Source: JAZGAE01 sp036475545
GTDB taxonomy: Bacteria > Pseudomonadota > Alphaproteobacteria > DATDPM01
Direction: 5' to 3'
Length of the DNA stretch: 11,190 nt
NCBI GenBank assembly: GCA_036475545.1
Contig: JAZGAE010000083.1
Span: 1-11,190 of the forward strand
Position numbers and translations under genes: made by a program. A model generated the notes under the pieces. The model was not told the DNA's origin. It searched no databases and was given only the letters and a program-made list of their open reading frames with translations. Shown in pieces: positions 6,336 to 11,190 of this stretch (position 1 is its first letter; each line of letters starts with the position of its first letter).

Positions 6336-8483
6336 TCAACCGCGGGTCCGCTCCACCGAGTTGATCTCCGGCGTGGCCCGGAGCGCGGCGATGATGTTGA
6401 TCAGGTGCTTCACGTCCTTGACCTCGATGTCGATCATCATTTCGAAGAAATCGGTCGAGCGGTTGGTGATCTTCAGATTGAGGATATTGCCCAGGTTCTT
6501 GCCGACCACCGTGGAAAGGCTGCCCAGGCTTCCCGCCTCGTTGGCGAGCACCACGGAGAGCCGGCCCACATGCCCCTCGGTATCGACCGTGTCCATGTCC
6601 CACGCCACGTCGAGCCAGCGCTCCGGCTCGTCGGCGAATTGCTCCAGCACATCGCAGTCGATCGTGTGGATGGTCACGCCCTTTCCGGTGACGACGATGC
6701 CGACGATGCGATCGCCCGGGAGCGGGTGGCAGCAGCCCGCGTAGTGGACCGCCATCCCGGGAATGAGTCCCGTGATCTGAATCGCGAACTCCGCGGCCTC
6801 CGGCCGCTTCGCCCGCGCCTTCGCCAGCGGCAGGAGATTGTCGGCCTTGGCCGCCTTCCGGCGGTCGGGAAAGGCCGCGTGGACCACCTCGAGGCCGGTG
6901 TGCTGGCCGGAACCGACCGTGGCGCAGAGGTCGTCGGGCGACGCGCACTGGAACTTCTTGAGCACGCCTGCAAGCGCCTTCTCCGTGAACTTGTGGCCTT
7001 CCTTGCGGAACGTCTTGTGCAGAATGGCGCGGCCCAGCTCGACGTATTCGGCACGCTGGCGGATCCGGATGAAGCGGCGGATGCGGGCCCGCGCCTTCCC
7101 CGTGACGACGAACCGTTCCCAGGTGGGCGACGGCGTCTGGGCCTTGGAGGTGACGATCTCCACCTGGTCGCCGTTCGAAAGCTGGGTCTTGAGCGGCATG
7201 AGCCGCCCATTGATCTTGGCGCCGACGCAGGTGTCGCCGACCACGGAATGCACGGCGTAGGCGAAATCGACGGGGGTCGCTCCCGCCGGCAGGGCGATGA
7301 GGTCGCCCTTCGGCGTAAAGCAGAAGACCTGGTTGCGGAACATTTCGAGCTTGGTGTGCTCGAGAAACTCCTCCGGTCCCGAGGCCTGTTCGAGGATGTC
7401 CAGGAGCTCCCGCAGCCAGCGGTACTGGCGCCCGTCGACGTTGGGCACGCCCTGCTTGTACGACCAGTGGGCGGCGACGCCGCGCTCGGCGATCTCGTCC
7501 ATTTCGCGGGTGCGGATCTGCATTTCGATGCGGTGGTTCTCGGGACCGATTACCGCGGTGTGCAGCGACCGGTAGCCATTCGGCTTCGGCGTGCTGACGT
7601 AGTCCTTGAACCGCCCTGGAATCACGGGGTAGCAGCCGTGGATGATGCCCAACGCCCGGTAACAATCGTCCGCCGTGTCCACAGCGACGCGGAACGCCAT
7701 GATGTCCGAGAGCTGCTCGAACGCCACGGACTTATGCTCCATCTTGCGCCAGATGGAATAGGGCTTCTTCTCGCGCCCGGTGACGATGGCCTCGAGTCCG
7801 GCCTCGGCCAAGGTGCCTTGCAGTTGAGTGATGACCCGCCCGACCAGGTCGCCGCTCTCCTCGCGCAGGAAGCGCAGGCGCGCCAGCACGGAGTCGCGCG
7901 CATCGGGACTGAGCTCGGCGAAGGCGAGGTCCTCGAGGTCGTCCTTCATCTCCTGCATGCCGATCCGCTCCGCCAGCGGCGCGTAAATGTCCATGGTCTC
8001 CCAGGCGATGCGCGTGCGCTTCTCCGCGTCGTCGATGTGGCACAGCGTCTGCATGTTGTGCAGCCGGTCCGCGAGCTTCACCAGCAGCACCCGGATGTCC
8101 TCGGACATGGCCAGCACCAGCTTGCGGAAATTCTCCGCCTGCCGGGTCTGGTCCGACTGCAGCTCGATCTTGGAGAGCTTCGTGACCCCGTCGACGAGAC
8201 GGGTGACGTCCTTGCCGAAAATCTTCTCGATGTCCTCGAGGGTGGCCACGGTGTCCTCGACGACATCGTGGAGGAGGCCGGTGATGATGGAATCGGCGTC
8301 GAGCCGCATCTTGGCCAGGATGCCGGCGACCTCGATGGAATGGGAGAAATAGGGATCGCCGGAGGCGCGCTTCTGCGAGCCGTGCGCCTTCATGGCGAAG
8401 ACATACGCGCGGTTGAGGGCATCCTCATCCGCGCTCGGGTCGTACGCCTTGACGCGCTCGACCAGCTCGAATTGACGGATCAT
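6336..8483 (-). CDS. rsh: Bifunctional (p)ppGpp synthetase/hydrolase, RelA/SpoT homologue
   Basis: Rsh makes and degrades the alarmone (p)ppGpp, setting growth rate and transcription during starvation. The 715-residue protein has the full long-RSH layout. The HD hydrolase domain contains SHSIEVAGIL near 47-56, LLHDVVEDT at 70-78 (His72-Asp73) and LADRLHNM at 137-144. The synthetase domain contains GREKKPYSIWRKM at 236-248, GRFKDYVSTPKPNGYRSLHT at 290-309 and EMQIRT with presumptive catalytic Glu320. TGS follows at about 386-447 (VFCFTPKGDLIALPAG), then the HYAGCCHPLPGD zinc-finger-like segment at 580-591, and an ACT domain from about 643. The RFKD motif (291-294) marks a bifunctional enzyme rather than a synthetase-only RelA (ExDD). 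Conserved HD and synthetase motifs suggest both activities. The ATG is preceded by GGGAG. It lies downstream of rpoZ, the order seen in many proteobacteria. Confidence 0.96.
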   Translation of the reverse strand: MIRQFELVERVKAYDPSADEDALNRAYVFAMKAHGSQKRASGDPYFSHSIEVAGILAKMRLDADSIITGLLHDVVEDTVATLEDIEKIFGKDVTRLVDGVTKLSKIELQSDQTRQAENFRKLVLAMSEDIRVLLVKLADRLHNMQTLCHIDDAEKRTRIAWETMDIYAPLAERIGMQEMKDDLEDLAFAELSPDARDSVLARLRFLREESGDLVGRVITQLQGTLAEAGLEAIVTGREKKPYSIWRKMEHKSVAFEQLSDIMAFRVAVDTADDCYRALGIIHGCYPVIPGRFKDYVSTPKPNGYRSLHTAVIGPENHRIEMQIRTREMDEIAERGVAAHWSYKQGVPNVDGRQYRWLRELLDILEQASGPEEFLEHTKLEMFRNQVFCFTPKGDLIALPAGATPVDFAYAVHSVVGDTCVGAKINGRLMPLKTQLSNGDQVEIVTSKAQTPSPTWERFVVTGKARARIRRFIRIRQRAEYVELGRAILHKTFRKEGHKFTEKALAGVLKKFQCASPDDLCATVGSGQHTGLEVVHAAFPDRRKAAKADNLLPLAKARAKRPEAAEFAIQITGLIPGMAVHYAGCCHPLPGDRIVGIVVTGKGVTIHTIDCDVLEQFADEPERWLDVAWDMDTVDTEGHVGRLSVVLANEAGSLGSLSTVVGKNLGNILNLKITNRSTDFFEMMIDIEVKDVKHLINIIAALRATPEINSVERTRG

Positions 8484-8592
8484 GCCGCGTCTCCCGGCCG
8501 CAACGGCCCTGCTGGTCGGGTCCGCGGCGCTCCGCGCCTTAGAAGGCCGAGCGGGCCGGGCGCGGCTGCTGGACCGCGTCCGTTCCTGCGTC
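8484..8592 (-). other. rpoZ-rsh spacer with short GC-rich hairpins
   Basis: This 109-base spacer has no gene. Read on either strand it folds into several short perfect stems: GGCCG/CGGCC with a CAA loop near 8496-8508, GGCGC/GCGCC with a TCC loop at 8526-8538, and a tight GCCTT/AAGGC pair at 8536-8547 that competes with it. No T-run follows any stem on the minus strand, so I do not call an intrinsic terminator; rsh is probably read through from rpoZ. I see no clear -35/-10 pair for rsh here. The stems could tune read-through, mRNA decay or rsh translation, but this is inference only. Confidence 0.3.
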
Positions 8593-9033
8593 TTACGTCT
8601 CCTTCTTCTTCTCCTCGGTGGCCTCGCCCTCCTCGGCGGCTGCGGCCTCCTCTTCGGCGGGCTCGCCCTCGACCGACGGCTCGTCCTCGCCGACTTCCTC
8701 TTTGGCGGCCGGCGCTTCCTCTTTGGTGGCCGGCGCCGCGGCCACTCCGGTAAACTCCTCTTCCGCCACCGTCAGCTCGATGAGCTCCTCCTCGGGCTCG
8801 ACCTCTTCGACGTGCCTCTGGTAATTCAGGACAATCGCCTCCTTGAGACCGTCGAGATCGACGGTCGCATCGGCGATCTCCCGCAATGCAACCACGGGAT
8901 TCTTGTCGTTGTCCCGCTCGACGGTGAGGGGCATCCCGGCCGAAATGTCGCGGGCGCGCCGCGCCGCGCGCAACACGAGGTCAAATCGGTTGGGGATTCT
9001 CGTTATGCAATCTTCGACAGTAACGCGCGCCAT
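8593..9033 (-). CDS. rpoZ: DNA-directed RNA polymerase subunit omega
   Basis: Omega is the small RNA polymerase subunit that helps fold and hold beta' and forms part of a ppGpp-binding site in proteobacteria. The first about 70 residues are typical alphaproteobacterial omega: MARVTVEDCITRIPNRFDLV, RAARRARDISAG at 22-33, then ERDNDKNPVVALREIAD at 39-55. After about residue 74 the protein becomes an acidic Glu/Ala-rich tail of about 70 residues ending EEKKKET, with a seven-residue tandem unit PATKEEA/PAAKEEV at 101-114. Total length 146 is long for omega, though acidic tails are known in this class. A strong-looking promoter lies upstream and an AGG sits seven bases before the ATG. Its position immediately before rsh fits a shared link to ppGpp control. 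Confidence 0.95.
   Translation of the reverse strand: MARVTVEDCITRIPNRFDLVLRAARRARDISAGMPLTVERDNDKNPVVALREIADATVDLDGLKEAIVLNYQRHVEEVEPEEELIELTVAEEEFTGVAAAPATKEEAPAAKEEVGEDEPSVEGEPAEEEAAAAEEGEATEEKKKET
8692..8733 (-). repeat. 21-base tandem duplication within rpoZ
   Basis: Two adjacent 21-base copies (8692-8712 and 8713-8733) match at 18 of 21 positions and encode PAAKEEV and PATKEEA in the acidic tail of omega. The copy length is a multiple of three, so the frame is kept. This looks like slippage or duplication expanding a low-complexity tail. Confidence 0.8.
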
Positions 9034-9087
9034 GTGATGCCTAGCTCCGGTTCAATGTTGCGAAACTTTTGAGTATTCGGTGTCGTG

Positions 9088-9116
9088 AATATATGGACGC
9101 ACCCTGCCCGAAGCAA
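9088..9116 (-). promoter_or_regulatory. Sigma70-type promoter of rpoZ
   Basis: Read on the minus strand, a -35 element TTGCTT (9111-9116, preceded by C as in the alphaproteobacterial CTTGAC consensus) is separated by exactly 17 bases from a -10 element TATATT (9088-9093). Transcription would start near 9081, leaving a leader of about 48 bases before the rpoZ ATG. The -10 stands out as AT-rich in a GC-rich region. This promoter probably drives rpoZ-rsh and perhaps genes further along the block. Confidence 0.65.
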
Positions 9117-9155
9117 GGGGAAAGCCAACGGAAAATCCAATGGAAATCGCTACTT

Positions 9156-9172
9156 ACCGGCCGCCGGCCGGT
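9156..9172 (-). terminator. Possible folK terminator hairpin
   Basis: A perfect 7-base GC-rich stem (ACCGGCC/GGCCGGT) with a three-base loop lies 25 bases past the folK stop and before the rpoZ promoter. The position suits transcription termination between folK and rpoZ. The minus-strand sequence after the stem has only scattered T (AAGTAGCGATTTCC), so it is not a classic intrinsic terminator and may act only as a 3'-end stabilising or weak termination structure. Confidence 0.35.
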
Positions 9173-9197
9173 CCCGCCACCGGGCCCCGGGGGTGGG

Positions 9198-9692
9198 TCA
9201 GTCCAGCGGCTCCGCGACTTGGCCCCGCGGGAGTGCCGCGATCAGGTCGGCTATGGGCCGGCCCGAGACGGGGTGGCGCCAGTCGGGCGCGACCTCGGCC
9301 AGCGGTAGCAGCACGAACGCGCGTTCATGAAGGCGCGGATGCGGGAGCACCAGCCCCTCGCCTTCCGCGACCACCACGTCGTCATAGGCGAGAAGGTCGA
9401 AGTCGATCACCCGGGCCTCGTTGCGAACCCGTCGCACGCGGCCAAACTCGTTCTCGATCCCGTGCAGCACGCCGAGCAGTTCCACGGGCGCGCGGCCGGT
9501 GGCGACCGCGGCGACCCCGTTCACGAACCAGGGCTGGTCCGACGGCGGAACGGGGGCGCTCTTGTACCAGCGCGATCGCCGCACGATCGCGACGCCCAGC
9601 TTCTCCAGTCGCGCCAGCCCCGCCTCGCAGGTCTCGCGCGGAGACCCGAACGCGGAACTCGGCAGGTTCGCGCCCAAACCAACGAGTATCAA
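9198..9692 (-). CDS. folK: 2-amino-4-hydroxy-6-hydroxymethyldihydropteridine pyrophosphokinase
   Basis: FolK (HPPK) transfers pyrophosphate from ATP to 6-hydroxymethyl-7,8-dihydropterin, just before DHPS in folate synthesis. From the TTG start the 164-residue protein begins ILVGLGANLPSS, the typical family opening. Further features are SAPVPPSDQPWFVNGV at 45-60, the HPPK signature NEARVIDFDLLAY at 91-103 with presumptive magnesium ligands Asp97 and Asp99, and PHPRLHERAFVLLPLAEV at 117-134. The TTG is preceded by AGAAGG seven bases away and fits the family N-terminus. An in-frame GTG 42 bases further upstream (at 9734) has an AGG four bases before it and would add the basic MKAPRKGRIREGAK; it cannot be excluded. 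The gene stands apart from other folate genes and is divergent from the NYN gene. Confidence 0.92.
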   Translation of the reverse strand: MILVGLGANLPSSAFGSPRETCEAGLARLEKLGVAIVRRSRWYKSAPVPPSDQPWFVNGVAAVATGRAPVELLGVLHGIENEFGRVRRVRNEARVIDFDLLAYDDVVVAEGEGLVLPHPRLHERAFVLLPLAEVAPDWRHPVSGRPIADLIAALPRGQVAEPLD

Positions 9693-9734
9693 TTTCGCGC
9701 CTTCTCGGATGCGGCCCTTGCGGGGCGCTTTCAC

Positions 9735-9868
9735 GCAGCCTACCTAAGTGGTGTACTCGTAAGGCCCCGCGCCGGCTGCTATTTGCGCCGGCTGGCCTTT
9801 ATTTTGGCTCCTCCGTCCCGATGGGGCGGAAGCCCCAGTGATTCAACGGATTATTAGGATATCCTCCG
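9735..9868. promoter_or_regulatory. Divergent folK/NYN spacer with repeats and alternative hairpins
   Basis: This spacer must hold the start signals for both divergent genes, but I find no -35/-10 pair I would defend for either. A 10-base direct repeat, GCGCCGGCTG, occurs at 9769-9778 and 9785-9794 (16-base period) and is framed by an AAGGCC/GGCCTT inverted repeat (9761-9766 and 9794-9799), followed on the plus strand by the T-rich TTTATTTTGG. Nearer the NYN gene, CCGTCCC/GGGGCGG (9813-9829, one G-U pair as RNA) and GGGGC/GCCCC with a GGAA loop (9823-9836) share bases and cannot form together. The 10-base palindrome AGGATATCCT (9856-9865) supplies the AGGA that may serve as the NYN ribosome site. 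Confidence 0.4.
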
Positions 9869-10453
9869 ATGATTTTCTACCCGCAAGAACGCGTGGCGCT
9901 CTTCATCGACGGTTCCAACCTCTACGCTGCGGCGAAGGCCCTCGGATTCGACATCGACTACAAGCGGCTGCTCGAGCACTTCGCCGGGCTGGGGCGGATG
10001 ATCCGCGCCTTCTATTACACCGCGCTCATCGACGACCAGGAATACTCTCCGATCCGCCCCTTGGTCGACTGGCTCGACTACAACGGCTACACCATGGTCA
10101 CGAAGCCTGCCAAGGAGTTCACGGACGCCACGGGCAGGCGCAAGATCAAGGGCAACATGGACATCGAGATCGCCATCGACATGATGGAAATGGCGGAGTC
10201 GGTCGATCACATCGTGCTGTTCTCGGGCGACGGCGATTTCCGGCGTTTGGTCGAAGCCGTGCAGCGCAAGGGCGTCCGGATCACCGTCGTCAGCACGATC
10301 CGCTCCAATCCGCCGATGGCGGCCGACGAGCTACGCCGCCAGGCCGACAACTTCATCGAGTTGCAGGAGCTCGCTCCGACGATCGCCCGCGGCCCGCAGG
10401 ACCGCGGCGAGGCCCCATCCGAGGTGACCGGGAACCTGGTCGAGTCGGCGTGA
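9869..10453 (+). CDS. LabA-like NYN-domain protein (DUF88), putative ribonuclease
   Basis: The 194-residue protein is a NYN-domain member of the PIN-like nuclease superfamily; relatives are predicted or shown metal-dependent RNases. The domain fills residues 8 to about 165. Acidic positions expected of the fold are all there: Asp14 in LFIDGSNLY (11-19), Asp98 and Asp104 in GNMDIEIAIDMM (95-106), and Asp121 and Asp123 in LFSGDGDFRRLVEA (117-130). This supports a catalytically competent site. The C-terminal about 30 residues are polar and poorly conserved. No signal peptide or membrane segment is seen, so it is cytosolic. The substrate is unknown. The start ATG follows AGGA within a palindrome. 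The gene ends one base before the start of the uracil-DNA glycosylase, so the two are probably co-transcribed. Confidence 0.88.
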   Translation: MIFYPQERVALFIDGSNLYAAAKALGFDIDYKRLLEHFAGLGRMIRAFYYTALIDDQEYSPIRPLVDWLDYNGYTMVTKPAKEFTDATGRRKIKGNMDIEIAIDMMEMAESVDHIVLFSGDGDFRRLVEAVQRKGVRITVVSTIRSNPPMAADELRRQADNFIELQELAPTIARGPQDRGEAPSEVTGNLVESA

Positions 10454-10454
10454 C

Positions 10455-11141
10455 GTGGCCTCTTCCGGCGCCGGCCGGGAGCCCGCGCCGGTCCCGGATC
10501 GCGATTGCCGGCTGTGCCCGCGGCTGAGGTCTTTCCGCGATGCCAACCGCCACGCCCATCCTGACTGGCACAATGCGCCGGTCGCCTCCTTCGCGCCGCC
10601 GGGCCGACAGGCCACCGCGGGCGTCGGGTTGCTCGTCGTCGGCCTCGCGCCGGGGCTGAGGGGCGCGAACCGGACGGGCCGCCCCTTCACCGGCGACTTC
10701 GCGGGCGACATCCTCTTCCCCACCCTGAAACGGTTTGGCTTCACCGCCGGCTCATACCAAGCGCGGGCGAACGACGGGCTTCGGCTCAAGGGCTGCCGCA
10801 TCACCAACGCGGTGCGGTGCGTGCCCCCGGGAAACAAACCGACGGCAGCCGAGGTCGGCACCTGCCGCCGGTTTCTCGAAGCGGAAATCGCCGCCCTTCC
10901 CGATCTCGAAATCGTCCTGGCGCTCGGCGCCATCGCCCATGGCGCGGTGCTCGCCGCCCTCGGGCTCAAGCGCGCGGCCACGCCGTTCCGCCATGGCGCC
11001 TTCCACGAGTTGCCCGCCGGTCCGGTCCTCGCCGACAGCTACCACTGCTCGCGCTACAACCTCAACACCGGTCGCCTGAGTGAAGCCATGTTCGAGGCCG
11101 TCGTCGCGGACATCCGCCGCCGCCTCGACGCCGCCGCTTAA
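10455..11141 (+). CDS. Family 5 (UdgB-type) uracil-DNA glycosylase
   Basis: This 228-residue protein removes uracil, and in this family often other deaminated bases, from DNA to start base-excision repair. Four cysteines fit an iron-sulfur cluster: Cys18 and Cys21 in CRLCPRL, Cys122 in RCVPPGNKP and Cys137 in TCRRFL. Motif 1 is GLAPGLRGANRTGRPFTG (63-80); it lacks the polar catalytic Asp/Asn of families 1 and 2 and matches family 5, which uses the GLAP-x5-NRTG form. Motif 2 is SYHCSRYNLNTGRL (195-208) with conserved His197. The GTG start lies one base after the NYN stop, with no clear ribosome site of its own, so coupled translation is likely. No later in-frame start precedes Cys18. Family 4 is the main alternative, but motif 1 disfavours it. 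Confidence 0.9.
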   Translation: MASSGAGREPAPVPDRDCRLCPRLRSFRDANRHAHPDWHNAPVASFAPPGRQATAGVGLLVVGLAPGLRGANRTGRPFTGDFAGDILFPTLKRFGFTAGSYQARANDGLRLKGCRITNAVRCVPPGNKPTAAEVGTCRRFLEAEIAALPDLEIVLALGAIAHGAVLAALGLKRAATPFRHGAFHELPAGPVLADSYHCSRYNLNTGRLSEAMFEAVVADIRRRLDAAA

Positions 11142-11190
11142 TCAGGCCCGGCGCGCGCCCATGACGATCAGCTTGGTCGGGCTTCGGCTA
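11142..11190 (-). CDS. 3' end of an unidentified convergent gene
   Basis: Directly after the uracil-DNA glycosylase stop (TAA), a minus-strand TGA closes a frame open to the window edge. It encodes the C-terminal SRSPTKLIVMGARRA. The hydrophobic LIVMGARR strand resembles the last beta strand of a folded domain, so a real convergent gene is plausible, with the two stop codons directly adjacent. Fifteen residues are too few to name a family. It may instead be chance. Confidence 0.45.
   Translation of the reverse strand, partial: SRSPTKLIVMGARRA

Noticed and set aside
5850..8753. A 967-codon open frame on the plus strand, antisense to rsh and its neighbours
   Set aside because: It lies opposite rsh, whose domains are unmistakable, and spans parts of DUF2062 and rpoZ as well. 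The translation is low-complexity (Asp/Gly/Leu/Val/Arg) with no recognisable motif. Long antisense frames are expected in GC-rich genes with GC-ending codons.
1..11190. CRISPR arrays, tRNA or rRNA genes, insertion-sequence ends
   Set aside because: I saw no regularly spaced repeats of CRISPR size, no tRNA cloverleaf or rRNA sequence, and no transposase; the only tandem repeat is the short one in rpoZ.

Overview
The window is a stretch of GC-rich bacterial chromosome. Gene content, gene order and protein signatures point to an alphaproteobacterium, perhaps of the Rhodospirillales or Rhizobiales type. The main clues are omega with an acidic tail, AcpS with the MIVGLGSDLIDIRRIE start, a short LepB with one N-terminal membrane anchor, and the rpoZ-rsh-pdxJ-acpS-lepB-rnc-era-recO-parC run. 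This is core genome. I see no insertion sequence, phage gene, CRISPR array, tRNA or rRNA.

Right to left on the minus strand, from about position 9120 down to 1, lies one long co-directional block. It runs rpoZ (omega), rsh (bifunctional (p)ppGpp synthetase/hydrolase), a DUF2062 membrane protein, pdxJ (vitamin B6), acpS (holo-ACP synthase), lepB (signal peptidase I), rnc (RNase III), era (ribosome-assembly GTPase), recO (recombination mediator) and parC (topoisomerase IV subunit A, cut by the window's left edge). Several junctions are very tight: 4-base start/stop overlaps at DUF2062/pdxJ and lepB/rnc, an 11-base overlap at rnc/era, and gaps of 3 and 8 bases at era/recO and recO/parC. This suggests co-transcription and translational coupling. 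A good sigma70-type promoter lies upstream of rpoZ (TTGCTT, 17 bases, TATATT). The two larger gaps in the block (rpoZ-rsh and acpS-lepB) contain strings of short GC-rich hairpins.

Upstream of rpoZ, folK (pterin pyrophosphokinase, folate pathway) is also on the minus strand and is separated from rpoZ by a GC-rich hairpin and the rpoZ promoter. On the plus strand, divergent from folK, are a LabA-like NYN-domain putative RNase and, one base after it, a family 5 (UdgB-type) iron-sulfur uracil-DNA glycosylase. The folK/NYN divergent spacer carries a 10-base direct repeat framed by an inverted repeat, and two mutually exclusive hairpins. The last 49 bases hold the 3' end of a convergent minus-strand gene that I cannot identify.

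The block combines stringent signalling and RNA polymerase (rsh, rpoZ), envelope and lipid/cofactor supply (acpS, lepB, pdxJ, folK), RNA processing and ribosome maturation (rnc, era) and DNA maintenance (recO, parC, UDG). I found no convincing undescribed system. The places most worth a second look are the NYN-UDG pair and its structured upstream spacer, the hairpin cluster ahead of lepB-rnc-era, the odd 3' end of acpS, and the tandem-duplicated acidic tail of rpoZ.
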